A stretch of 35,527 nt of DNA from CAYWVO01 sp964461835. GTDB taxonomy: Bacteria; Zixibacteria; MSB-5A5; WJJR01; JAJRUJ01. Location: positions 1 through 35,527 of the forward strand of contig CAYWVO010000034.1 of the NCBI GenBank assembly GCA_964461835.1, read 5' to 3'. The notes below the pieces were generated by a model. The model was not told the origin of the DNA, ran no database searches, and was given only the letters and a program-made list of their open reading frames with translations. Below, piece after piece: positions 1 through 7,138 of this stretch. Positions within the stretch are counted from its first letter, which is position 1. Each line of letters starts with the position of its first letter. A program made the position numbers and the translations under genes.

Positions 1-39
1 CATCCAATCCGTCGCTCGTTTTTGCATAGAAACTTCTAA

Positions 40-303
40 CTCAGGACACTAGATGTTGATTTTCGCAATTATAAAATCCTGGGCGCCTGCAATCCGCCGT
101 TTGCCTATGAAGCCTTAAAGGCGGAAGATAAGATCGGAACGATGTTGCCCTGTAACGTAATTGTGCAGGAGCGCGACGACGGTACGGTCGAAATATCGGC
201 GGTCAATCCAATTTCATCCATGCAAGCTATAGAGAATGAACAATTGGCGGGCATTGCCGGTGAGGTGCAGAAAAAGTTGCAGACGGTGATTGAGAGGGTG
301 TAG
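40..303 (+). CDS. DUF302 domain protein, 3' part only
   Basis: The frame ending at the TAG at 301-303 encodes about 87 residues resembling the C-terminal half of DUF302 proteins. It contains YKILGACNPPFAYEAL and then IGTMLPCNVIVQE, which match the family's ILGaCnPp-A and G-mLPCnv-V blocks. DUF302 proteins are small, of unknown biochemical function, and sometimes proposed to bind ligands or metals. The N-terminal half is missing. The frame is closed by a TAA at 37-39, and none of the three frames in bases 1-39 reads like the expected upstream part. The gene is therefore either broken by mutation or the first ~40 bases are a contig-edge assembly error. The only in-frame ATG, at 142, would leave just 53 residues. 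I am confident of the family, not of whether the gene is intact. Confidence 0.65.
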   Translation, partial: LRTLDVDFRNYKILGACNPPFAYEALKAEDKIGTMLPCNVIVQERDDGTVEISAVNPISSMQAIENEQLAGIAGEVQKKLQTVIERV

Positions 304-386
304 GGAAGTTTTTGCGTGCTTGCTAGGTCTGTGCGGCACGCTCTTGGCCTGACTGTTGCACGGGATATGGCAGGTCCTCCCCCGGT

Positions 387-437
387 GTCATTCCGGGCCC
401 TGAGCCGGAATCCATTTTCCTTGGGCGGAGCCCAGGG
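387..437. repeat. Repeat family F, copy 1 (double hairpin)
   Basis: The element begins GTCATTCCGG and holds two hairpins: ATTCCGGGC with GCCGGAAT, then CTTGGGC with GCCCAGG, joined by CCATTTTC. Related copies lie at 9841-9891 and 31349-31400 (inverted) and, with altered stems, at 29215-29263. A fragment of the first hairpin recurs near 591-615. The gene-free stretch 304-634 holds this element and the REP cluster at 491-568. I see no gene there. Confidence 0.7.
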
Positions 438-490
438 TCACTCGTTTTAAATGACTGGTTCAGAGGGTGTACACCAGACGGGTTTTTATG

Positions 491-568
491 GTGGCACGGG
501 CGTCCCGCCCGTGTTCATGGGCAAGATGCCCATGCCACCTTTTGTGCAGGGCAAGATTCCCATGCCAC
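491..568. repeat. REP family A cluster (three hairpins)
   Basis: The first unit is GTGG (491-494) plus the stem CACGGGCG/CGCCCGTG. It is followed by two units in the opposite orientation, each ending in CCAC: CATGGGCA/TGCCCATG (516-538) and a degraded CAGGGCA...TCCCATG version (547-568). The units are the same as those flanking the RAYT gene at 6162-6758. The mixed orientation is the arrangement called a BIME in enterobacteria. The cluster lies downstream of ispH. Confidence 0.8.
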
Positions 569-634
569 CCCGTGTGCGCAGGACCCGCATTGTCATCCGG
601 GCCCTGAGCCGGTGTGACATGTTCAGGTCTACAG

Positions 635-1492
635 CTACACAGCTAGCGATTTGCGAATATCCTCGGCAACTTGCTCTAAAAGCCAGCCAGGGGTCGAGGC
701 TGAGCCGGAGATTCCGACGGTGTCATCAGGCTTCAACCACGATGAATCAATATCGTTGCTGGATTCGATCCAATAGGAACGGGGATTTACTGCCGTGCAT
801 ACCCCGTACATGACTCGAGTGTTGGAGGAGTTCTTGCCGCCAACGAGTAAGACCACGTCACACTCCGCCGCGAAATCGCGCAGTTGCTCCTCACGGTTGG
901 AGACGAAGGCACAAATGGTATTGCGTTGTTCGACGGTTTTAACGCGTGATTCGATCGCCGCAGCCATGCGCTTGAAATATGTTTCATCAATCGTAGTCTG
1001 CGCGAGCACGAAAGTTGGCTGATCCGGATCGAGCTGTTCGATGTCGGCGTCCTCATGCACCACTTTGGCTTGATTATCGCAATGCCCGACAATGGCGATC
1101 ACCTCGGCATGTTTGGGTTTGCCGACAACCACGACTTGAAATCCCCGGTCATGATACTTGCGGGCGATTTTTTGCGATCGTGTCACCACCGGGCAGGTCC
1201 CGTCGATCACATCGATATCTTTTTCCGCGGCTTCCTCAAATACTCCGGGAGCGACGCCGTGGGCGCGGATGAGTAATTTGTGTTTGCCGCTGTTGTTGTT
1301 TTCGAGGGCGACGGCGTCGTTGTCGCCGGTTTTCAAACCCAGGTTTTCCAGGCGGGCGATTTCCACGCGGTTATGGATCACCTCACCACGAGAGACCACT
1401 TTTTCTCCGGCAGCTAGTTTTTCTTCCGCCAGCCTGATTACTCGTTTGACCCCCCCGCATGGTCCGGCTTTTTCGTCGATAATAATCCGCAC
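635..1492 (-). CDS. ispH: 4-hydroxy-3-methylbut-2-enyl diphosphate reductase (IspH/LytB)
   Basis: Last enzyme of the MEP pathway: a cytosolic [4Fe-4S] enzyme that converts HMBPP to IPP and DMAPP. The 285-residue length is normal for the family. The three cluster-ligand cysteines are in place: C12 (PCGGVKR), C100 (DGTCPVVT) and C194 (NTICAFVSNRE). H40, H78 (RAHG), H128 (KPKHAE) and the QTT segment near 165-167 match substrate-binding positions. The C-terminal block GGKNSSNT...GISGSASTP is characteristic. The start is GTG at 1492, supported by a GGAG ribosome site about 7 bases upstream; I see no good ATG. It is the last gene of fbaB-dxs-ispH, 60 bp after dxs, so two enzymes of one pathway are adjacent. 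Confidence 0.96.
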   Translation of the reverse strand: MRIIIDEKAGPCGGVKRVIRLAEEKLAAGEKVVSRGEVIHNRVEIARLENLGLKTGDNDAVALENNNSGKHKLLIRAHGVAPGVFEEAAEKDIDVIDGTCPVVTRSQKIARKYHDRGFQVVVVGKPKHAEVIAIVGHCDNQAKVVHEDADIEQLDPDQPTFVLAQTTIDETYFKRMAAAIESRVKTVEQRNTICAFVSNREEQLRDFAAECDVVLLVGGKNSSNTRVMYGVCTAVNPRSYWIESSNDIDSSWLKPDDTVGISGSASTPGWLLEQVAEDIRKSLAV

Positions 1493-1552
1493 TTATTAAC
1501 TCCGCTTTTTTGAGGCCATCTTACATACGCGGGGTATCAGCCGGATTTATGG

Positions 1553-3508
1553 CTAATTAATTCTATTTTTCCCTTTGATAACCACTGGTTGCCGGGATTC
1601 GTGTGCTTTTCGGGTCCGCTTTTGTGACTTCACCGGGCTGATTAGCTCGCGGATAGTCTTTTCCAGGCGTGGCGCCGACAGGCCGACCCGGTCTAAGAGA
1701 ATATTGCGCGCACCATGGGGAATGTACTCGTCCTGCAATCCCAGCGTTTCCACGCGCGGAGGACGACTGTCCTGTTGCTGGAGATGGCGCAGTACCATTT
1801 CGCCGAATCCGCCCCGGAGGACCCCCTCTTCGATCGTCATTATGAGATCGTGCCGCTGGGCCAGATCGTCCAGCATCACGGTGTCCAGCGGTTTGATGAA
1901 CCGGGCGTTGATTATTTCGAGAGAGATGCCGCTCTCAGCCAACCGCTCCGCTGCGAGTGTTGCGGTGGCGACCATCGATCCCACGGCCAGGACCGCCGCT
2001 GTCGTTCCGGTACGCACCGTCTCCCATTGGCCAATGGGCAACGCGTGATACGTTTCCCGATCATCCCAGGCCACTGAACTTCCCTTCGGGTAGCGGATGG
2101 CAAACGGGCCGTTGTGGGAGATTCCAGTAAAGAGCAAATCGGCCAACTCGTTCCCGTCCTTGGGGGCGGCAACGGTCATGCCCGGAATGCAGGATAAATA
2201 AGCCAGGTCGAGACACCCGTGGTGTGTCGGGCCGTCCTCACCGGCGATGCCAGCGCGGTCCATACAGAATACCACGGGCAGGTTTTGCAGGCAGACATCG
2301 TGCACAATGTGATCGAATGCGCGTTGCAGGAAGGTCGAATAGATCGCGCATACCGGGCGCATGCCTTCGGTAGCCAGTCCGCCGGCAAAAGTCACGCCGT
2401 GGCCTTCGGCAATGCCAACATCGAAGAATTGTTGGGGCAGTTTTTCGCGAAATTCCGCCAGACCGGTACCCTCGGCCATTGCCGCAGTGATGGCCACGAT
2501 TCGCGGGTCCCGCTGCGCCATGCGCAACAGCGCTGTGCAAAAGACATTCGAATAAGCCGGCGGGGCCGCCGGAGCGGCTTTGACGGTCTTGGCGGGTTTC
2601 TTCGCCAGCGGCTTGATGCCGTGATATTTCACCGGATTCTGTTCGGCGGGCTGATAGCCATGCCCTTTCTGAGTCAGGACATGCAGCAGGACCGGTTCCT
2701 GGAGTTTGCGGGTATTGCGGAGAATCCGAACGACGTCTTCGAGGTTATGACCGTCAATCGGCCCCACATATTTAAAACCCAGGTCTTCAAAGAGCATACC
2801 GGGTGTCAGCAGACTTTTAAGGGATTCGTCAATTCGCCGCCCCAACGTCCGTAACGGTTGGGTCAGCTTGGGAATTTTCTCCAAGGAATTCCAGACATCC
2901 GCTTTGATCCGGTTATAGAGTGGGTCGGTAATCATATCGGCGAGGTAGCGCGAGATCGCTCCCACGTTGGGGGAGATGGACATCCGGTTGTCGTTTAAGA
3001 TGACGGTCAGGTCGCTGCCGGAGGCGCCGGCGTTGTTTAATCCCTCGTAGGTCAGACCGCCGGTTAAGCCGCCGTCGCCGACCACTGCTACGACTTTGAA
3101 ATCTTTCCCCTGACAATCCCGCGCGCAACTGACTCCCAAGGCGGCAGAAATAGCGGTGGAGGCATGGCCTGCGCCGAAGACATCATATTCTGACTCAGTC
3201 CGCTTGCAAAAGCCGGAAATTCCCTCGTAATGACGGATCGTGCGCAGTTGTTCCGCCCGTCCGGTGAGGATTTTATGCACGTACGCCTGGTGACCCACAT
3301 CCCAGATGATCTTGTCGCGTGGTGCATCATATAAATAATGCAGCGCAACGGTCAGCTCCACGGCGCCGAGACTGGAGGCGAAATGGCCGCCAACGTCGGT
3401 GACGACATCGATGAGAAAACCTCTGATTTCACCGCACAGTTGCTTGAGTTGCGGCAGATCGAGGGGCTTTAAGTCCTGCGGACTTTTAATCGTTGAAAGA
3501 ATATCCAT
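1553..3508 (-). CDS. dxs: 1-deoxy-D-xylulose-5-phosphate synthase
   Basis: The 651-residue protein is a thiamine-diphosphate enzyme that condenses pyruvate and glyceraldehyde 3-phosphate to DXP, the entry step of the MEP pathway. H42 lies in GGHFASSLG and H73 in DVGHQAYVHK. The ThDP/Mg motif runs from GDGG at 144-147 to LNDN at 171-174. The central block is GPIDGHN. The transketolase-like second half carries the catalytic glutamate in DVGIAEGH (E368). That motif usually reads E-Q-H-A; here it is E-G-H-G, a small deviation beside an intact Glu and His. The C-terminal domain includes RAGIAGEDGPTHHG and ends in a lysine/arginine-rich tail. The start is ATG at 3508. It lies 36 bp downstream of the fbaB stop, so co-transcription is likely, with aldolase supplying one substrate. 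Confidence 0.97.
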   Translation of the reverse strand: MDILSTIKSPQDLKPLDLPQLKQLCGEIRGFLIDVVTDVGGHFASSLGAVELTVALHYLYDAPRDKIIWDVGHQAYVHKILTGRAEQLRTIRHYEGISGFCKRTESEYDVFGAGHASTAISAALGVSCARDCQGKDFKVVAVVGDGGLTGGLTYEGLNNAGASGSDLTVILNDNRMSISPNVGAISRYLADMITDPLYNRIKADVWNSLEKIPKLTQPLRTLGRRIDESLKSLLTPGMLFEDLGFKYVGPIDGHNLEDVVRILRNTRKLQEPVLLHVLTQKGHGYQPAEQNPVKYHGIKPLAKKPAKTVKAAPAAPPAYSNVFCTALLRMAQRDPRIVAITAAMAEGTGLAEFREKLPQQFFDVGIAEGHGVTFAGGLATEGMRPVCAIYSTFLQRAFDHIVHDVCLQNLPVVFCMDRAGIAGEDGPTHHGCLDLAYLSCIPGMTVAAPKDGNELADLLFTGISHNGPFAIRYPKGSSVAWDDRETYHALPIGQWETVRTGTTAAVLAVGSMVATATLAAERLAESGISLEIINARFIKPLDTVMLDDLAQRHDLIMTIEEGVLRGGFGEMVLRHLQQQDSRPPRVETLGLQDEYIPHGARNILLDRVGLSAPRLEKTIRELISPVKSQKRTRKAHESRQPVVIKGKNRIN

Positions 3509-3544
3509 CCTTGTGCGAATCCGGCTGGAATTGCTTACTCAGTT

Positions 3545-4474
3545 TTACGACGTTTTTGGTTCCGGGATCCCGTAATTCTTCAGGATGCCGCTGACCTTAT
3601 TACCGATCGCGATTGCGTCATCCCACTTGCGTTGCCACATATTACGGCCGAATATCAGTCCGGTGGCACCGGCTTTCATACAGATGTTGATTTTATCTAG
3701 CAGATCATCGTCACCTAGTTTACTGCCGCCGGAGAAGAGCACCATGCACTTGCCGGCAGATTTAACGACTTTGTCGGCCATCTCCTGTGTGCTCATCGAC
3801 CCCATTTCATTGTAAGGTTTGGGGCTGTCCTCCGGAGAGTTCTTCGGCAGATTAATCTTGACGATGTCGGCGCCCATTTCTTCGGCGACGCGGGCCGCGT
3901 AATCGACGGCGTACACCGAATCCCGGCCGCCTTTGCCGTCAATGGCCTCGCCGCGCGGGTAGGACCACACGACCAGCGGCATGCCATAGCGTTCGCAATC
4001 GTAACGGATTTCGCTCAGGGTTGTGATATCCTGTACCTGGTTGGGTGAACCGACATACAGGGTGTAGCCCACCGCATCCGCACCGAGCCGGATAGCGTCA
4101 TCGACGGTGCCGGTCAACGGAGATAGGGCGTGGGCGGACGACGGGATGTTGGTTTTTCCGTTAAGTTTTAGCAGCAGAGGGACTTTTCCGGCGTATTTGG
4201 GATAATATTTTTCGGTGAGGCCGATATGCATGGCCACCGCAGAATATTTCCCTTCGACGGCCAACCGGATGATGTAGTCAGTGTCCATCGAGTCGGGATT
4301 CGCGAAGAAATCGACCGGTCCGTGTTCGAGTCCCTGGTCGTAGGGCAGGATTTTCAGCGTCCCGTTGGCCGGGCCGAATTGGTAAAGGATGCGATAGAGC
4401 CGGGCCTTTTTCCCAGCGGACAGTGAGAGGTCCCATAAGGAAGGACGGCGATTATGTGTATTCTCCCCGGACAT
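3545..4474 (-). CDS. fbaB: Class I fructose-bisphosphate aldolase (DhnA/FbaB type)
   Basis: The 309-residue protein matches the archaeal/bacterial class I aldolases, which use a Schiff-base lysine rather than zinc to interconvert fructose 1,6-bisphosphate with DHAP and GAP. Visible motifs are LPYDQGLEHGP (D46 to P53), WSYPRG near 170-174, the Schiff-base lysine K206 in GADIVKINLPK, and the phosphate-binding loops LFSGGSK and GLIFGRNMWQR near the C-terminus. The start at 4474 is well supported by a GGAGG ribosome site. It is the first gene of the fbaB-dxs-ispH group. Related DhnA-type proteins include aldolases acting on other sugar or amino-acid precursors (LsrF, ADH synthase), but the motifs fit the glycolytic enzyme best. 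Confidence 0.9.
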   Translation of the reverse strand: MSGENTHNRRPSLWDLSLSAGKKARLYRILYQFGPANGTLKILPYDQGLEHGPVDFFANPDSMDTDYIIRLAVEGKYSAVAMHIGLTEKYYPKYAGKVPLLLKLNGKTNIPSSAHALSPLTGTVDDAIRLGADAVGYTLYVGSPNQVQDITTLSEIRYDCERYGMPLVVWSYPRGEAIDGKGGRDSVYAVDYAARVAEEMGADIVKINLPKNSPEDSPKPYNEMGSMSTQEMADKVVKSAGKCMVLFSGGSKLGDDDLLDKINICMKAGATGLIFGRNMWQRKWDDAIAIGNKVSGILKNYGIPEPKTS

Positions 4475-4547
4475 ATGTTCTCCTCCAATAGCTAGGTTAC
4501 TTCATCCAAATAATCGAGCTAACCCTCGAAAATTCCTCGTGTGTGGG

Positions 4548-4576
4548 GATTAATCGACTGAAACCGCATTTGTCAA
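4548..4576 (-). promoter_or_regulatory. Candidate promoter for fbaB-dxs-ispH
   Basis: On the minus strand a perfect TTGACA (4576-4571) is followed after 17 bases by TTAATC (4553-4548), which matches the -10 consensus poorly. It lies about 75 bp upstream of the fbaB start and just past the weak terminator hairpin after queG. The spacing is ideal but the -10 is poor, so this is tentative. Confidence 0.4.
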
Positions 4577-4578
4577 GT

Positions 4579-4601
4579 AGAAACGCCGGAACCGCCCGGC
4601 G
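4579..4601 (-). terminator. Weak candidate terminator after queG
   Basis: On the minus strand a 6-bp stem CGCCGG/CCGGCG with a 6-base loop is followed only by TTTCT. It begins 14 bp after the queG stop. The short T run makes termination uncertain. Confidence 0.3.
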
Positions 4602-4614
4602 GTGAATCAATTGC

Positions 4615-5577
4615 CTAGTGCGGCACGCGATTCTTTGTCACCTTGCCCAGCAGATCAGGGGCGGCGACGGGATAGCGTTGATTGGCCGCGATATTCCGCC
4701 GGATACCGTCGTGTTTTGCCCGGCGCAGCGGACTCTTGACGGTTGCCTCGGCGAAGGAACCGGCAGATTGACCCGGATTAAGTGCCAGGTGGATGGCATC
4801 CTTGCGCGGCACGAATGCCTCATGCTCAGATTCGCGCTCAAACTTATTGAACGGGCAGACGGTCTGGCAGACATCACAGCCAAAAACCCATCCATCGAGG
4901 GATTTTTCGATTTCCTGCGGGAATTCGCCGCGATGTTCGATGGTCCAATAGGAAATGCACTTATTGGAGTCAACGACATACGGTTCGGTGATCGCCTGGG
5001 TTGGACAGGAGTCGATGCAGGCGGTACAGGTGCCGCAGTGGTCCTGCTCCGGCTGATCGGGAGTTAACTCCAGGGTGGTGATTATCTCACCCAAGACCAG
5101 CCAGGTGCCAAAATCCTGGCTGAGGAGGATCCCGCTTTTGCCGATCCAGCCGATCCCGGCTTGCTCAGCCCAAGCGCGTTCGAGCACCGGGCCGGTATCG
5201 ACATACCAAATGCTTTTGCTCTCGGACCAGGCTTCGTTCATTTTCCGTGTGAGCTGTTTAAGCATTTTGCCCATAGTATGATGATAATCATTGCCCCAGG
5301 CATAGCGGGCGATCTTCCCTTCGGCCTCCGGTAGTGGTTCTGCTGGTGCGTAATTCAACGCCACGCAGATGACTGATTTCGCGCCGGGCACCACGCAGCG
5401 CGGGTCGAGACGGCGGTACGCATTGTTAAGCATCCAGCCCATACCGCTATGGTTGCGGCTATCCAGCCAGGCGATGAACCGCTCGGCGTGCGGTACCATG
5501 CCCGCCTCGGCAATGCCGACTTTATCAAAGCCAATTTCGCTGGCCCACTGCTTTATTTCGCGGTGCGTTTCAGACAT
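4615..5577 (-). CDS. queG: Epoxyqueuosine reductase
   Basis: Cobalamin-dependent iron-sulfur enzyme that performs the last step of queuosine tRNA modification, reducing epoxyqueuosine to queuosine. The 320-residue protein shows the N-terminal QueG block (residues 1-165). This includes YVDTGPVLERAWAEQAG, in which D127 is the expected catalytic acid, and GIGWIGKSG. Two [4Fe-4S] motifs follow: CGTCTACIDSCP (C181, C184, C187, C191) and C207 with CDVCQTVCP (C234, C237, C241). It is a short form without the long C-terminal extension of E. coli QueG. The start is ATG at 5577; no strong ribosome site is visible. It is upstream of and co-oriented with fbaB, separated by 140 bp containing a candidate terminator and promoter, so probably a separate unit. 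Confidence 0.94.
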   Translation of the reverse strand: MSETHREIKQWASEIGFDKVGIAEAGMVPHAERFIAWLDSRNHSGMGWMLNNAYRRLDPRCVVPGAKSVICVALNYAPAEPLPEAEGKIARYAWGNDYHHTMGKMLKQLTRKMNEAWSESKSIWYVDTGPVLERAWAEQAGIGWIGKSGILLSQDFGTWLVLGEIITTLELTPDQPEQDHCGTCTACIDSCPTQAITEPYVVDSNKCISYWTIEHRGEFPQEIEKSLDGWVFGCDVCQTVCPFNKFERESEHEAFVPRKDAIHLALNPGQSAGSFAEATVKSPLRRAKHDGIRRNIAANQRYPVAAPDLLGKVTKNRVPH

Positions 5578-5739
5578 GATGTGCAGTTGTGAGCGGTCCT
5601 AAGTCGAACTCCATCCCCGAATTGCAATCCATTATGCTTAATACGATTCTTTGGCGTGATATGTAGGAGATTAACAGATTTAGCGTCAGGATGGCCTTGG
5701 CAAGTAAACGTGCGGATTGTGGGGTGGGTGGTGGCGGGG

Positions 5740-5953
5740 GTGGCCCTGACATTCGTCAGAGTTTCAAAGAATGATCGCGCTCCGAAACTCAGACAAATGG
5801 GCGGGCCACGCGTTGGAGTACGTGTACCCCACCAAGAGTGACAAGACCGTTAGGGCTTGGCATGGCTGGTGGGTCGGTAAAAGATCTCAATGAAGAGTAC
5901 CGACCCACCCGACGCTCGGCCGGCCGGCCGCAGACGAGCTCTGGGTGGAATAC
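5740..5953. repeat. Composite repeat: family B pair plus two family C units
   Basis: Bases 5740-5809 are family B: GTGG, a CCCTGAC hairpin, a TTTC...GAAA spacer region, a second hairpin, then CCAC. Bases 5825-5882 are family C (TACCCCACC...GGTGGGTCGGTA). Bases 5898-5953 are a second C unit inverted relative to the first. The stretch 5740-5916 aligns along its whole length with 9604-9784, so the B+C order was copied as a block. A half-copy of family D follows at 5969-5998. The gene-free stretch 5578-6067 otherwise shows nothing I recognise. Confidence 0.75.
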
Positions 5954-6067
5954 AAAAATTCCCATCGTCAACCCCAAATGGAGCCCGCCTGCGGCGGATG
6001 GAAAGGACCTCCATGCTATCTGGTAGCGCTACCCCAGATCAACAACTGCTGATCATTTTTTTAGTTT

Positions 6068-6151
6068 GTGGCATGGGCATCTTGCCCATGGAACTGCCCA
6101 AGGTGGCATGGGCATCTTGTCCATGGATCACGGGCGAGACGCCCGTGCCAC
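6068..6151. repeat. REP family A array downstream of the RAYT gene
   Basis: GTGG heads at 6068 and 6103 are exactly 35 bp apart. Each is followed by a 19-base hairpin, CATGGGCA/TGCCCATG; the second contains a G-U pair (TGTCCATG). A third unit in the opposite orientation has the stem CACGGGCG/CGCCCGTG (6129-6147) and ends in CCAC. The array ends 10 bp from the RAYT stop codon. Confidence 0.9.
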
Positions 6152-6161
6152 CGATTAGTCG

Positions 6162-6758
6162 CTATTGATCCAATTTGCAGCCGACCCATTTCCATGATAT
6201 CAAGCCGGCTTTCTCGGGATTGTGTATGATATATTGGATAGCTCGAATCAATTCTTGCTGATTACGAATAATGCGGTCGTAGTACTCAGCTTCCCAGAAT
6301 GGCCCAGTGCGTTTTAGTATGCTATTGGCTTGCTTGGCAGTAAAAGATTTCCAGGAATGCAGGATGTCCGAAAGATGATGCCCCTCGTTGGGGCGGACTA
6401 TTACATGAACATGATTCGGCATTATACACCACGACAGCAGGTCATAACGTTCACCATCGAAATGATGCAACGCATCGGCAACGATTTTGGCAATTTCATC
6501 ATTCTTGAGCCAGCAGTTTCCGTGTCCAGCGTCTAAAATTCCTTCCGTCTCCTGTGCAAACAGCGGTTGCGGCTTTTCAATCTTCAATCCAGAGCGGATC
6601 TCTCGATCTTTTATGATTGGACTGTTGGTTTCAGGCCGGATTTTGCGATATGCTCTATTGAAATTATTTGGCAATGAATCTTCCATCCGGAAGGTGACTG
6701 CATAAATTGCGTCCTCGATAGTCCAGTGAGGAAGATATGCTCCGTACCGTATCTTTAA
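6162..6758 (-). CDS. REP-associated tyrosine transposase (RAYT, Y1/HUH family), start unresolved
   Basis: The protein is a single-domain Y1 transposase. It has an N-terminal strand typical of this clade (YGAYLPHW...YAVTFRMEDSLP), the HUH motif in MPNHVHVIVRP, the KSFTAKQAN helix and the tyrosine motif EAEYYDRIIRN near 6264-6290, where one of the two adjacent Tyr is the nucleophile. It ends NPEKAGLISWKWVGC, a common RAYT tail. RAYTs are single-copy enzymes that nick REP hairpins next to a GTRG tetranucleotide. REP arrays of one family lie 10 bp downstream and directly upstream. No ATG, GTG or TTG occurs between the upstream REP and YGAYLPHW: the frame reads TTA-AAG-ATA-CGG, and the first ATG (6686) would remove the first strand of the fold. 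The start codon may have been lost when the REP arrived, or a rare start may be used. Confidence 0.88.
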   Translation of the reverse strand, partial: LKIRYGAYLPHWTIEDAIYAVTFRMEDSLPNNFNRAYRKIRPETNSPIIKDREIRSGLKIEKPQPLFAQETEGILDAGHGNCWLKNDEIAKIVADALHHFDGERYDLLSWCIMPNHVHVIVRPNEGHHLSDILHSWKSFTAKQANSILKRTGPFWEAEYYDRIIRNQQELIRAIQYIIHNPEKAGLISWKWVGCKLDQ

Positions 6759-6759
6759 G

Positions 6760-6879
6760 GTAGCAGGGGCATCTTTCCCCTGCGATTTGGAACTCGTGGC
6801 ATGGGCATCCTGCCCATGGAACTGGTGCGGGTGGCATGGGCATCCTGCCCATGGATCACGGGCGAGACGCCCGTGCCAC
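6760..6879. repeat. REP family A array upstream of the RAYT gene
   Basis: Four units. GTAG (6760-6763) with stem CAGGGGCA/TTCCCCTG has one mismatch. GTGG at 6796 and 6831, again 35 bp apart, each carry CATGGGCA/TGCCCATG. An inverted unit CACGGGCG/CGCCCGTG (6857-6875) ends in CCAC. The GTAG unit abuts the first codons of the RAYT gene. Bases 6880-6911 to the N run show nothing further. Confidence 0.9.
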
Positions 6880-6911
6880 CTGGTGATGATGCCTGAGATC
6901 GGTAATTTCTG

Positions 6912-7011
6912 NNNNNNNNNNNNNNNNNNNNNNNNNNNNNNNNNNNNNNNNNNNNNNNNNNNNNNNNNNNNNNNNNNNNNNNNNNNNNNNNNNNNNNNNN
7001 NNNNNNNNNNN
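6912..7011. other. Assembly gap (100 Ns)
   Basis: Exactly 100 Ns, a conventional placeholder for a gap of unknown size. REP family A units of the same type lie on both sides, so the gap probably reflects collapse of a longer tandem REP array. A reading frame that appears to cross it is not meaningful. Confidence 0.98.
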
Positions 7012-7125
7012 ATGGGCATCCTGCCCATGGAACTGGTGCGGGTGGCATGGGCATCCTGCCCATGGAACTGGTGCGGGTGGCATGGGCATCCTGCCCATGA
7101 TCCACGGGCGAGACGCCCGTGCCAC
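7012..7125. repeat. REP family A array after the gap
   Basis: One unit cut by the gap, then GTGG units at 7042 and 7077, again 35 bp apart with the same 12-base spacer (GAACTGGTGCGG) as at 6819-6830. A final inverted CACGGGCG/CGCCCGTG unit (7103-7121) ends in CCAC. It finishes 13 bp downstream of the stop of the solute-binding lipoprotein gene. Confidence 0.92.
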
Positions 7126-7138
7126 GACAGTAATTCAC

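Noticed and set aside
451..813. 120-codon plus-strand open frame at the ispH end
   Set aside because: Its first half translates REP hairpins and its second half is antisense to ispH.
2219..2854. 211-codon plus-strand open frame opposite dxs
   Set aside because: It lies wholly antisense to a well-supported dxs and matches no family. GC-rich antisense frames are expected.
6760..7125. Regular 35-bp repetition resembling a CRISPR array
   Set aside because: The segments between hairpins are the same 12 bases each time rather than unique spacers, the units change orientation, and no cas gene is nearby. They are REP elements.
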